Assembly (NCBI RefSeq): GCF_027595985.1
Contig: NC_073303.1
Coordinates: 27,413,347-27,477,346 of the forward strand
DNA length: 64,000 nt
Direction: 5' to 3'
From: Sorex araneus
Lineage: Eukaryota > Chordata > Mammalia > Eulipotyphla > Soricidae
A program made the position numbers and the translations under genes. The notes under the pieces are model-generated. The model was given only the letters and a program-made list of their open reading frames with translations, searched no databases and was not told the origin of the DNA. Shown piece by piece: positions 11,778-22,522 of this stretch (positions are counted from its first letter, which is position 1; every line of letters starts with the position of its first letter).

Positions 11778-12153
11778 GGGGCTGGAGAGATAGTGCAGTG
11801 GGTTGAGCACTTGCCTTGTACGCAGCCAACCCGGGTTCAATCCCTAGCATCTCATATGGTCCCCTGAGCCTGCCAGGAGTCATTCCTGCGCTCAGAGCCA
11901 ACGAGTACCCTCTGAGCATCACTGGGCATGACCTAAATCCTCCAAATTACCAGGAGAAACTACTAGAACTCATAAGTAAATTAAATATAATTCGGGGCTG
12001 GAGCGATAGTGGGTAGGGCGTTTGCCCTGCACACAGCCGGCCCAGGTTCAATCCGTGGCATCCCATATGGTTGCCTGAGAAGTGCCAGGAGTGATTCCTG
12101 AGTGCAGAGCCAGGAGTGACCCCTGAGCATCGCTGGGTATGACCCAAAAAGCA
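11778..12153 (+). repeat. Two SOR-type SINEs (11,778-11,940 and 11,995-12,153)
   Basis: Plus-oriented. The second has a small deletion in its A-box region (GATAGTGGGTAGGG). Confidence 0.85.
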
Positions 12154-12158
12154 AAAGT

Positions 12159-12231
<73 letters not shown>
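12154..12231. repeat. (GA)n microsatellite grown from a SINE tail
   Basis: It directly continues the GCAAAAGTGAGATAGAGA tail of the preceding SINE. Confidence 0.95.
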
Positions 12232-12233
<2 letters not shown>

Positions 12234-12600
12234 GAATATGATTTCTGGGTCAAAATTTTATAACAAGCTGCATTTTTATAAACGAGTAACTTTTAGTTAG
12301 GCACTGAAACCTTAAAATACCACTCAAAAGATTGTATCAAGTATCCAGAAAAAGTGGGCAAGATCTCCGCAGGTGAGGCACAGACGCCGGCTGGAGAGAA
12401 TCGTCTGAATGCAGAGCCTCTGAGACTCCACAGCACAGTGCCAGCACCAGCCCCAAGCACCAACAGTCATGCCCCCCAAAAGAAGTTTGAAACATCACTA
12501 AGAGTGACGAGTAAAAGTGGTAGAATGGAAAACACTGGGGGCAACTATCCCAGAAATGCACCAAAATCTCAAAATTTGTCATAATCAACCTCATAGAACT
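12232..12600. other. Unique-looking stretch with an L1-like hint
   Basis: Around 12,360-12,480 there may be a very old plus SINE. No gene seen. Confidence 0.4.
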
Positions 12601-12629
12601 CTGGAAAGCAGTGAAAGGAATATATTTTT

Positions 12630-12822
12630 AAATTTTATTTTATTTATTTATTTGTTTAGCTTTTTGGGTCACGCCTGGCGATGTACAGGGGTTACTCCTG
12701 GCTTTTCACTCAGGAATTAGCCCTGGCGGTGCTCAGGGAACCATATGGGATGCTGGGATTTGAACTCGGGTCGGCCGCATGCAAGGCAAATGCCCTACCC
12801 GCTGTGCTATTGCTCCAGCCCC
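12630..12822 (-). repeat. SOR-type SINE
   Basis: Young copy with (ATTT)n tail. Target duplication GCAGTGAAAGGAATATA on both sides. Confidence 0.92.
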
Positions 12823-12892
12823 AGCAGTGAAAGGAATATAGAAATCAGGCAGGGCAGCTTTGAAAGACTATTTTAATTAAAAAAAATTTTTT

Positions 12893-13052
12893 TCAGGGAG
12901 TGGAGCGGGAGGGGGAGATGGGAGGGAAATTGGGGGCACTGGTGCTGGGAAAAGTACACTGGTGGAGGGATGTGTGTTGAATCACTGTATGACTGAAACC
13001 TAATCATGAACAGCTTTGTAAGGGTCTATCTCACAGTGATTCAAAAAAAAAG
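12893..13052 (+). repeat. L1 3' end
   Basis: Purine-rich GGGAGGGAAATTGGGGGCAC then ACTGGTGGAGGGATG and CTAATCATGAACAGC…TCACAGTGATTC, ending in A9. Typical L1 3' UTR of this genome (inference from repeat structure). Confidence 0.6.
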
Positions 13053-13162
13053 TTAAGGAAATTCGCTGAAATGTCATTGCCATGGCATAACAAGATCTTT
13101 TTCACAATCTGGTTCTAATCTACCTTTTCTAACAAATCTCCCTTTACCTTTCAATAGTTACT

Positions 13163-13330
13163 GACTTTTTAAAGGTTTAAAATTTTATTTCCATAAAATT
13201 GTTTACAATAATTGTTTGCATTCAATATTTCAGCACCAATTCCACCATCATTACACTTTCCCACTGCTATTATTTTTAATTTTCCCACCACCACCCAAGC
13301 CTGCCCTATAGGTAGATACTAAATAATTGG
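13163..13330 (-). repeat. L1 3'-UTR-like fragment
   Basis: Antisense: ATTTCCATAAAATTGTTTAC then C-rich CCCACCACCACCCAAGCC. Confidence 0.5.
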
Positions 13331-13332
13331 GG

Positions 13333-13900
13333 CCTGGAGGCATCTCTGTGGTGTGCTGCAACCTTCTGAGATTCATGTGCAAGTCTCTGAATCATGGCCG
13401 TTAATGCGCTTAAATGGCACCCAGAACTTATGACTGAAAACTCCAGGCTTAACAGACCCAGCAAGAGGCGACTTCCCCCCATCTCCCCCTGTTTCCGGCA
13501 ACTTGGCAGTCATACCCACAAGTCACCTCTGGCTGGTGCAAGATAATCTTATCAATGGCCATGATCCAGAGACTCATTATAATTCTCTCAGAAGAGAGCA
13601 TAAAACTACTTGCCATAGCCATGCCACCTGACCCTGCAGCAGGCTGTTTTATTCGGGGTGACCTGGAGAGGGGGCGGGGCATGAGGGTCCCAAGGGACCC
13701 ACTCCCAGCAGCTGAAAACCTCCAGAACTCAACCACTGCCATGCTCACAGCCATTCTTCCCATGCTTGGGCCAAGCATCACCCATAAGTAAACCTATCCC
13801 TGGCCATCTTACACCTCACCACTCATACTCCAAGAGAAGTGCACCACATTTGATGGGGTTTAAAGTAGAAGGCAACCAATCTTAGAGAGAAATAAATTTT
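13333..13900 (+). repeat. Unclassified repeat, copy 1
   Basis: CATCTCTGTGGTGTGCTGC and TTCTGAGATTCATGTGCAAG also occur (diverged) at 14,757-14,815. Length and family unknown. A type-B SINE follows at 13,908. Confidence 0.4.
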
Positions 13901-13907
13901 TAGAGCT

Positions 13908-14077
13908 ATCAGAAAGCCCGGCAAGCTACTGAGAGTATCTAGCCCGTACGGCAGAGCCTGGCAAGCTACCCATGGCATACTCTATATGCCAAAAACCAGT
14001 AACAACAAGTCTCACAATGGAGACATTACTGGTGCCCGCTCGAGCAAATCGATGAGCAATGGGATGACAGCGACAGT

Positions 14078-14080
<3 letters not shown>
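13908..14080 (+). repeat. Type-B SINE, body only
   Basis: GAAAGCCCGGCAAGCTACTG to GATGAGCAATGGGATGAC. The tRNA-like head is missing. Its GACAGTGATAG tail runs into the GATA microsatellite. Confidence 0.8.

Positions 14081-14131
<51 letters not shown>
14078..14131. repeat. (GATA)n microsatellite
   Basis: Thirteen GATA units seeded by the type-B SINE tail. Confidence 0.97.
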
Positions 14132-14132
<1 letters not shown>

Positions 14133-14745
14133 TCACACAAGACTCAACCTTTAACAACATGTTAGTGATCTCTTATAGAAGGGCTTAATGCCCCTTGGGC
14201 GAAATAAAGCAACCTTCATACACTTTCCTCTAAGGAAACTTTCTTGGAGCATTTTCAGTGGCTTTTCATAACAATACAAAATAAATTATTTCAGTTCTGC
14301 TTTGGGGCAGGGATTGGGGTTCGGGATGGAAACATTTGAAATATGGTGGTGGAAAGGGGTAATGGTGGTAGTTTTGGTGTTCAAATATTAAATGTAATAA
14401 AATATTATCAACTATTTTATAAAAATAAAATTAAATTTTTAAAAAATGGTGCCCAGAAGCTGTTCATGGGTGTGACTGCCAGGAAACAGGAAGGGCGAGG
14501 AGCTGGGGGGAGGTTGCCTATCCCCAACTCTGTGAAGCCTGCAGTTTTCAGTCACTAGTCCCGTAAACCTAGGTTTTTCAGTGCATTCATTTACATGCGT
14601 GGGGTCTTAGGACAAGCCCGGGAAGGTCAGCCATGAGTGTGGCGGCAGTTGGGTTCTGGAGGTGTGTGGCTGCCTGGGTTCATCTGGGGCAGGCGGAGGG
14701 ACACACCTGGCCCCCTCTGAGGTGCTCTGGTGAAATCGGCCTGAC
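14132..14745. other. Unique-looking stretch
   Basis: AT-rich; no gene or repeat recognised. Confidence 0.4.
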
Positions 14746-14980
14746 CCGGGGCGGGGAGACATCTCTGTGGTGCGCTGCTCTCTTCTGAGACTCATTTGTG
14801 AATCTCTGAGTTTAATCTCTTTTGAGATTTATTTATGGATCTTGAAGCAAGGCTGATAAATGAGCTTGTATAGCTGAACTGGAGGTGGCTTATGGGCGTG
14901 ACTCCCACACACTTAACCGTTTAATTTCTTGCGAAACTTGGTCTTAAGTTGTTGGGGTCCAGCCAGAGGCACAGTGGCAA
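14746..14980 (+). repeat. Unclassified repeat, copy 2
   Basis: Matches 13,333-13,420 over about 60 bases (ACATCTCTGTGGTGCGCTGC, TCTTCTGAGACTCATTTGTG). Confidence 0.4.
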
Positions 14981-15077
14981 TTTTGGGGTATCAGGAAGCT
15001 TAAAGGCACCATCAGGCTGCTGATGCACTTGCCCCGCAGGTGACACTGTATAGTCCCCCTTTCAATATATTTTTTTA

Positions 15078-15345
15078 AAGTGTCACTGTATCACTGTCAT
15101 CCCGTTGTTCATCGATTTGCTCGAGCAGGAGCCAGTAACATCTCCATTCATCCCTGTCGTATGCTAGTGTAGCCTAATGGCATATTGGGGGCTCTTTCAA
15201 GATCAGGAGAATGAGGACCATCGTTGTTACTGTTTTTGGCATATCGAGTACACCACGGGTAGCTTGCCAGGCTCTGCCGTGCGGGCGGGATACTCTCAGT
15301 AGCTTGCCGCGCTCTCCAAGAGGGACAAAGGCTTTTGGGGCTGCC
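15078..15345 (-). repeat. Type-B SINE, long form
   Basis: Antisense copy with an extra block of about 90 bases (CATTCATCCCTGTCG…GAGAATGAGGACC) between TCTCCATT and GTTGTTACTG that the short form lacks. Confidence 0.75.
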
Positions 15346-15488
15346 TCTAATCACCTTTACAGGTGTTCCCAGTCTATAGAACCATATACTATATATTCTC
15401 ACTCTATACTTTTCATATAAAGCATATATGAATAATTAATAAAATAGAGGAATTGTATTCCATGAGTTCAACACATCAGTAAAAAAAC

Positions 15489-15671
15489 TTCTTTTTTTTT
15501 TTTTTTTGCTTTTTGGATCACACCCGGCAATGCACAGGGGTTACTCCTGGCTCTGCACTCAGGAATTACCCCTGGTGGTGCTCAGGGGACCATATGAGAT
15601 GCTGGGAATCGAACCCGTGTCGGCCGCGTGCAAGGCAAACACCCTACCCGCTGTGCTATCACTCCAGCCCC
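15489..15671 (-). repeat. SOR-type SINE
   Basis: Young copy, T15 tail, target duplication TAAAAAACTTC. Confidence 0.92.
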
Positions 15672-15679
15672 TAAAAAAC

Positions 15680-15840
15680 TTCATTTGAGGCAGCATGATC
15701 AATACTGTTATGATCAGGTTTCATGCAAACCTCATTCCAACACCACATGCCCCCACCAAAGTGTCCCCTCCCCCCAACCCCTCTATCCTGCCTGTGCCAA
15801 CCATGGCAAGCTCAGTAGCTTTGAGAGATTTTAAATCCTT
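15680..15840 (-). repeat. L1 3'-UTR-like fragment
   Basis: Antisense CAGCATGATCAATACTG, ATTCCAACACCACATGCCCC, then C-rich sequence. Confidence 0.5.
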
Positions 15841-16019
15841 CCTGTCTGACCCTCTCCCTGGTGTGGTCTGGACATGGCAGCAGATTCCTGGCTGGGGGAC
15901 CTGGTTCCAGAAGGGGCAGAGGGGACTTTGTTCCAAGGCACTGTGTTTGTTTTTTACCTGGGTGGGGTCCCTGGGCTCCTTTCAACCCTCCGCTATGGAG
16001 AAGATATTATTTTTTAATG

Positions 16020-16188
16020 TTGTTTGTGTGTCACATACAGCAATGTTCAGGGACTCTTGGCTCTGTGCTCAGGGGTCACTCCTGGTGGTGACCTAACTCA
16101 CTCAGATGGCCGTATATGATGTCAGGGTCCAACAGGGATTTGGATACATGCAAGCAAACGCCTTAGCCCAGTACTCTCTCTCCGGGCC
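16020..16188 (-). repeat. Old SOR-type SINE
   Basis: Diverged antisense copy ending CTCTCTCCGGGCCC. Confidence 0.7.
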
Positions 16189-16495
16189 CTGTATTGTCGG
16201 AAAACATTCAAAATCAAATGAGCAAGCTGCTATCACCAGGACAAATGTAACCATTGAGGTAAATAGAATTGCCAGAAACCTAGGGGGTGGGGGAAGCCAG
16301 GGAGTGAGTTTTATTTTTTGGTGTAGTGGGGGAGTCAGAGGCCTTGAAAAATTTCATGTATACCAGGAAATCTGTAACTACACATGGACAAGGCAGGATG
16401 CAGGATGCACTCTCAGAAAACACCTGCAGGGCCCAGGATGTGGCTTGGATTACAGGAGTTTGATCCCTGGCCGAAGGGAGGGAGGGGTATACATC

Positions 16496-16830
16496 AGCTA
16501 AGGCGTTTCCCTCTCATGCAACTGACTCCGGTTCAATCCCCAGCATCCCATAGGGTCCCCAGAGCACCAGGAGTGATTCCTTTTTTTTTTTCTTTTGGGG
16601 TCACACCTGGCGATGCTCAGGGGTTACTCCTGGCTCTGCACTCAGGAATCACCCCTGGCGGTATTTGGGGGACCCTATGGGATGCTGGGAATCAAACCCG
16701 GGTCGGCTGCATGCAAGGCAAACGCCCTACCCGCTACGCTATCGCTCCAGCCCCAGGAGTGATTTCTGAGCGCAGAGCCAGGAGTAACCTCTGAGCATCA
16801 CCAGGTGTGGCCCCAACCCCCACGCCCACC
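16496..16830. repeat. Nested SINEs: young minus SOR (16,580-16,754) inside old plus SOR
   Basis: The old copy is split at CCAGGAGTGATT, which is duplicated on both sides of the inserted copy. Confidence 0.9.
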
Positions 16831-16914
16831 CCCAGAAATTAATTGAAATAAGTAAACATTTAAAAAAAGTAAAACAGGAAAATGCAGGGAGACCAGTCAA
16901 AAGGGCGCATTGGG

Positions 16915-17150
16915 GGGCTGGCGCAATAGTACAGAGGGTAGGGTGTTTGTCTCTCACGCCGACGACGGGGTGCGATCCCCAGCATCCCAGAGGGTCCCTC
17001 AGCACCGCCTGGAGTAACTCCTGCGTGCAGAGCCAGGAGTAACCCCTGTGCATTGCCACCACGAGCACTTAGCCCTTACCCTGGCACCAATGCAAGGGGC
17101 CACCAGCAAGGGAGGTGCCTTACCCCTGTACTAACGCTCTGGACTGTGCC
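16915..17150. repeat. SOR-type SINE (plus, 16,915-17,058) abutting an antisense fragment
   Basis: The plus copy stops at GTGCATTGCCACC; the rest is an old antisense piece to about 17,150. Confidence 0.75.
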
Positions 17151-17159
17151 GCAGACCTG

Positions 17160-17735
17160 TAAGGGAGGCGATAACTCGCACCCAGAACCTGCAGACCGAT
17201 CCTGCGGGCACTGTCGCTTCCGAGGGAGTGTGCTCGAGAGAACGTGCATTCAAATATGCACATTAAAATATTCTCGGCAGCGACGACAGCAAAGGGAATG
17301 AAACAGTGGCCCGTTATGGGTTTCCTGCCAGGCATTGTCAGACTTTCCGGAGCTGCCCAACCCCCAGCCGACCGGGCCGGCCCCACCCTCTGCCTCTCCC
17401 TCCCTCCCCCACCTTCGCCCACTGCGGAGTGGACTGAGCAGACGCCGCCTCCCCACCCCAGCTCACTCGGCAAGCAGGGGGACGCGCAGGAAGCATGCTT
17501 TAAAACTTGTCTTGTTTATTTTATTATTGGGAAGAGTCATTGTGCGTCTTTAACTCTACCGTTCGTTTATATTATACATACATTTGTGGCAGCTGAAAGG
17601 AAAACATAATCTGTTGCCAATAATGTTACTGCACAAATAAGCTTGTTAATGAGCTAATTAAGTGTTAAACAATTAGGTTACTAGTGTTTTAAAGGCTTTA
17701 TATTAAGTAGAGAAATCTGGTGATGGCTATATATA
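17160..17735. other. Repeat-free island, candidate conserved non-coding element
   Basis: GC-rich to 17,480, then AT-rich with several homeodomain-type cores (GCTAATTAAG, ACAATTAGG, TTAATGAG) at 17,640-17,680. No open frame of note. Confidence 0.4.
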
Positions 17736-17752
17736 TATATATATATATATAT
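17731..17752. repeat. (TA)n microsatellite
   Basis: Eleven or so TA units. Confidence 0.95.
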
Positions 17753-17847
17753 TTGAGAGTGTTTCAAGTACCAAGGGAAATTGGTTGGGGGTTTTAGGTA
17801 GGTGGGAGTTCGTTTTTTTTTTTTTCATTAAAAATAATGATGGGGGG

Positions 17848-18029
17848 GGGGCTGGAGTGATAGCACAGCGGGTAGGGCGTTTGCCTTGCACGCGGCCGAC
17901 CCGGGTTCGAATCCCAGCATCCCATATGGTCCCCTGAGCACCGCCAGGGGTGATTCCTGAGTGCATGAGCCAGGAGTGACCCCTGTGCATCGCCGGGTGT
18001 GACCCAAAAAGCAAAAAAAAAAAAAAAAA
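17848..18029 (+). repeat. SOR-type SINE
   Basis: Young copy, A17 tail, target duplication AATAATGATGGGGG. Confidence 0.93.
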
Positions 18030-18035
18030 TAATGA

Positions 18036-18225
18036 TGGGGGCAGAGAGGCGGTACAAGGGGTTTAGGTGCTTCACATACATGTGGCCAACCCCAATTTGG
18101 TCTGGCATGATGGGTGGTCCCCCTGAGCACTGCCAGAAGTGATATCTGAGCACAGATCCAGGAATAAGCCCTGAGCTCCACCAGGTATGGCTCAGAAACA
18201 ACCCCCGCTCAAAAAAAAAAAAAAA
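18036..18225 (+). repeat. Old SOR-type SINE
   Basis: Diverged copy directly behind the preceding one, A-rich tail. Confidence 0.75.
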
Positions 18226-18269
18226 AACCAAACAGGCAGAGCCAGAGAAATCACACAGGAGGCAAAATG

Positions 18270-18715
18270 GGGGGCCAGAGAGATAGTACATCGGGTAAGG
18301 TATTTGCCTTGCATGTGGCCAATCCGGGTTCCATCCCGCATCCCATATGGTCCCCCGAGCACTGTCACTGTCACTGTCATCCCGTTGCTCATCGATTTCC
18401 TCGAGTGGGCACCAGTAACATCTCCATTGTGAGACCTGTTGTTACTATTTTTGGCATATCGACGACGCCGGGGTAGCTTGCCAGGCTCTGCTGTGCGGGG
18501 GAGATACTCTCAGTAGCTTGCTGGGCTTTCTGAGAAGGGCAGAGGAATCAAACCCGGGTCATACTCTTGCAAGGCGAACGCCCTACCTGCTGTGCCATCA
18601 CTCCAGCCCACCCCACCCCCACCCCAGCACTGCCAGGAGTAATTCCTGAGTGCAGAGCCAGGAGTAACCCCTGAGCATCGCTGAGTGTGACCCAAAAAGA
18701 CCAAAAAAAAAAAAA
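18270..18715. repeat. Plus SOR-type SINE split by a full type-B SINE (minus, about 18,360-18,610)
   Basis: The SOR head ends GAGCACTG; the type-B element runs TCACTGTCATCCCGTTGC to CACTCCAGCCC, ending in the antisense tRNA-like head; the SOR body resumes at CAGCACTGCCAGGAG. It is the most complete type-B copy in the window. Confidence 0.85.
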
Positions 18716-18717
18716 AA

Positions 18718-19000
18718 ACCAAAGAGGTAAGATGTTTGCCTTCCATATGTCTGACCCCAGTTTGAGTCCCCGACATCACAGATGGTCCCCCAAGCACTGC
18801 CAGGATTCATGGTCACATCTGAGCACAGAGCCAGGAGTAGCCCCTAAGCACTGCAGAGTTGTGTCCCCCAAAAATAACGGCAAGTAAGGGCCAGAAGGAG
18901 CCCCCAGACTGATGCTTTGCCTGCGAACCCAGGTTTGGTGGTCAGTACCGTGTGGCCGCCTGAGCACTGCTCAGAGGCTGGGAGAAGTTCTGGAGCACTC
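18718..19000 (+). repeat. Old SOR-type SINEs (18,718-18,880; 18,884-19,000)
   Basis: Two diverged plus copies; the second is hard to bound. Confidence 0.65.
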
Positions 19001-19199
19001 AGGTGATCTGAGTTCGATTTCCACCACATACACATACTATGGGTTTTAGACTTAACTGCAGGGTTATGTCTCCAGCTTGACATGAGTTCCTTCATTTGTT
19101 CCCTAAAGAATTTTCAGTTTTGTAGTCACGAGCATACTTTATGTGCAGAAAATCCTGGGCCCAATTCCTGACACTAGAAAAAGAAATTTTCTTTTCTAT

Positions 19200-19290
19200 T
19201 TTTTCTTTTTTTTTGCTGTGCTAGAGATCAAACCCAGGGCCTCCCCCACGAGAGGCAAGTGCCCCAGTGCTGAGCTACTTCCACGGCCCG
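19200..19290 (-). repeat. tRNA-like SINE fragment
   Basis: Antisense GCTAGAGATCAAACCCAGGG to GCTGAGCTACTTCC; fits the head only. Confidence 0.5.
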
Positions 19291-19311
19291 TCTTTTTCAC
19301 TAGCTAATATA

Positions 19312-19665
19312 ATGACCCAGTTGAACAGCAGGAAGGTTGTTTGCCTTGCACACAGCTGACCCGGGTTCAATCCCTAGCATCCATTATGGTCCCCCAAGCA
19401 CCGCCAGGGGGTAATTCCTGAGTGCAGAGCCAGGAGTAGTCCCTGAGCATTGCCGGATGTGACCCAAATAAACAAAAAACAAACAAACAAAAAAAAAAAC
19501 AGAATTACCCGAGTTGAAACACATAAAGCAGGGATGGGGGTGGGGAGCTGTGGGTTGGCGTATGAGCCTTGCACGCGTGAATCCTGCATTCCATCATCAG
19601 GACCACCTGGCTTCCTGAGCACTGAGCTGGGAGTAGGCCCCTAAGCACAACTGGGCGTGACTCAG
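19312..19665 (+). repeat. SOR-type SINEs (19,312-19,500; older 19,540-19,665)
   Basis: Plus copies; the first ends in an AAAC-rich tail. Confidence 0.78.
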
Positions 19666-19824
19666 AAAACACAGCTGGCGGGCAGTGGAGCTGAGGGGGA
19701 GCTCAGAGACCTGAGGGCCCGTTGGCCTTGGGGCACGGGGGATCACCGCCTCAGGCTGGGGGCAGATGCTCACTCCCTTCGCTGTCCCCGCCCTGGGGAT
19801 CTGTCCTTCTTCTCTTCTTTCCCA

Positions 19825-20600
19825 TTTGGTTTTGGGGCCATGCCTCGTGGGCTCCGAGGTTATTCCCAGCTCGGTATGTGGGGGTCACTACGGGTGATCC
19901 CCAGATGACCACACATTGCTGGGGGTGGGACCCCCCCCCTACCCAGCACACACCCGAGCCCCTGAATCAGCTCCCCAGACCTGATTATTAGAGTCAAGCA
20001 GGGGATGTGACTCAAGGGTAGCCACAGACCTGCAGGATAAGAAAGAGGCCCCGGGTTTGTCCCTTGGCAACACATGCCCGCCTCCCCATAACAGTCCAAC
20101 ACACACAGCACCACTAAAAGTGTTCCCATGCAACACAACACCTAAAGAGTCAAACCGAAGGTTGAATTTGTTGAATTTGGTCAGACCACAAACCGGGAAT
20201 GTGTTTGTAATGGAAATGCTGAGTAAGCATTCCTTTATTTGGGGAGGGGGAGTCACACCCAGAGTGCACGGGGCTACTCCAGGCTTATGCTCAGGGATCC
20301 CCCACCAGGGTGCTCAGGGGGTCATTTATTTATTTTTTTTTTTGGTTTTTGGTTTTTGGGTCACACCCGGCAATGCACAGGGGTTACTCCTGGCTCTTCA
20401 CTCAGGAATTACCCCTGGCGGTGCTCAGGGGACCATATGGGATGCTGGGATTAGAACCCGGGTCGGCCGCGTGCAAGGCAAACGCCCTACCCGCTGTGCT
20501 ATTGCTCCAGCCCCCCTCAGGGGGCCATTTAGTGCCAGAGACTGAACCCCGGGGTGTTAGCATTCAAAGTTTGTATTCCAGGGCTTTGAGCCTCTCCCTG
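19825..20600 (-). repeat. Old SOR-type SINEs with young insert (20,332-20,514)
   Basis: Old antisense pieces at 19,828-19,970 and 20,240-20,590. The young copy sits inside the latter; target duplication CTCAGGGGG(T/C)CATTT at 20,318 and 20,515. Confidence 0.82.
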
Positions 20601-20940
20601 CTCTGATTAGATATTGTTGAAGTACAGAGCTATTTCTAACTTCTTAAGCAAGCTTATCTGTACAAATTCTAATTTATACAAATATCTAGACGATATCTAC
20701 GTGTGTATTTGATATTTTTAATCCACAGCTACGGATAAATTTATCTAGCCATAAATAACTGGTGTCAACCAAAGGCGAGGACTCTTTCTAACCTTTAGCA
20801 CAGCGTTTCCGCAACTCGAGTTTTTCAAATAGCTCCTTACTCTCATCAGCTGTCGGGGCAGCGGCTCAGTCTCCAGTTATTTCATGAAGGTCACCACTAA
20901 AGAAAATGGTGACCCAAATAAGGGCTACATATTGATTAAC
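20600..20940. other. Repeat-free AT-rich island
   Basis: No gene seen. Candidate conserved element; includes TAAATTTATCTAGCCATAAA. Confidence 0.35.
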
Positions 20941-20959
20941 GAGGGTTTTGTGGGGGAGG

Positions 20960-21200
20960 GGATTGGGGCCACGCCTGGTGGTGCTTGGGGGCTCGCCCAG
21001 GCTCGGCTCTCAGGCTGGGTAAGCAACTTAACCCCTGTACCATCTCTCTAGCCCATTACTGTGACTTTTATCCATTTGGTGGGGTTGGGTCATTGCCTAG
21101 GGCTGCCTGCTCACAGCTAAGTTTGGGAGTGACTCCTGGCAGTGCGGGGGACAAAATGTGGATCAAGCCACAGGGTTGGCCTCAGGCAAGATGAGAGCCT
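20960..21200 (-). repeat. Old SOR-type SINE pieces
   Basis: Antisense copies with shortened bodies (20,965-21,055; 21,080-21,200). Confidence 0.65.
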
Positions 21201-21318
21201 TAATGCTTGAGAGTGATGACTTTTAAATTCTCTTAAACTACTAATTTTCCTCCAACTCTTTTTATACCCTTATAAATTCTTTGGTTTTAAATAAATAAAT
21301 GAATAAATAGAAGGTCAA

Positions 21319-21500
21319 GGGGGCTGGAGCAATAGCACAGCGGGGAGGGCGTTTGCCTTCCACGTGGCCAACCTGGGTTGATTCCCAGCATCCCACATGG
21401 TCCCCTGAGCACCACCAGGAGTGATTTCTGAGTGCAAAGCCAGAAGTAACCCCTGAGCATCGCCAGGTGTGACCCAAAAAGAAAAAAAAAAAAAAAGACA
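21319..21500 (+). repeat. SOR-type SINE
   Basis: Young copy, A-rich tail, target duplication AAGGTCAA. Confidence 0.9.
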
Positions 21501-21814
21501 AAGAAAAGGTCAATAATGAGTAACCCAGGCATAAGAAGGAAAAAAAAAAGGTTGTTTTTTAGTTTGTGTTCAGAATGTCCTAGTCTCACTCTGACTGCCT
21601 CATGGTGATGTGATTCAACATGTCTTTCCTGCCATCTGCATTTCTGTGACTTGGTAGCTGTATCTCAATATTGTTTCACGAAGGTTTTGTTTTTGTTTTT
21701 AACTACATCTCGCCATGTTCCTCTGGCCTGCTCACTTGATAAATCTGCTGTCTTAAGGATGCTCCTTTGTATGTATTTTCTTTCTTTGATCTTGCTGCTT
21801 TCAATATTCCATCT

Positions 21815-21985
21815 CTGGGCCAGAGCCAGAGCACAGCGGGTAGGGCTCTTGCCCTGCACATGGCCAGCCCAGAATTCGATCCCCGGCATCCCATATGGTC
21901 CCCTGAGCATATTAAGATCAATTCCTGAGCGCAGAGACCGGAGTAACCCCTAAGCACCATTGGGTGTGCCCCACTGCCCCCCAAA
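21815..21985 (+). repeat. SOR-type SINE, older
   Basis: Good head, diverged body ending TGGGTGTGCCCC. Confidence 0.8.
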
Positions 21986-22145
21986 ACACAACAAACCAAT
22001 CGATCTCTACATTTGAGCTTTGTCATTCTGATTATGATGTCTTGGAGTATTTTTGTGTCTATTACAAAATATATTACACAGATTCAGCTGTGGGCCTGCT
22101 AGATCTGGGGGCATGCATTAGTGACTCTTAGAACCTCTCACTATG

Positions 22146-22320
22146 GGGGCTGGAGCAATAGCACAGCAGGTAGGGCGTTTGCCTTGCATGTGGCCGACCC
22201 GGGTTCAATTCCCAGCTCCCATATGGTCCCTGAGCACTGCCAGGAGTAATTCCTGAGTGCATGAGCCAGGAGTAACCCCTGTGCATCACCGGGTGTGACC
22301 CATCCCCCCCCAAAAAAAGA
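22146..22320 (+). repeat. SOR-type SINE
   Basis: Young copy with target duplication AACCTCTCACTATGG. Confidence 0.92.
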
Positions 22321-22522
22321 AAACCTCTCACTATGGATTTTGAATAACAATTCTTCATCATAACTGTCTTCCTGTTCTCAGAGATTCCAGTGATTCTTAG
22401 TTGTTTCTCCTGAACTCATTTCAAAGTTCTCCCTTATGCTATTTGTTTGAGGTTTTTAAAAATAATTTTGTGTTTCTAGACGTTTACTGCATCTTGTCTT
22501 GGAGCTTTATTTTACTTGTTTT

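Noticed and set aside
12360-12600. Possible old gene fragment
   Set aside because: Short open frames only, next to repeat pieces; no domain recognised.
19404-19424. CTCF-like core (CCGCCAGGGGGTA) in a SINE
   Set aside because: Only a partial match, arising from the SINE consensus; too weak without binding data.
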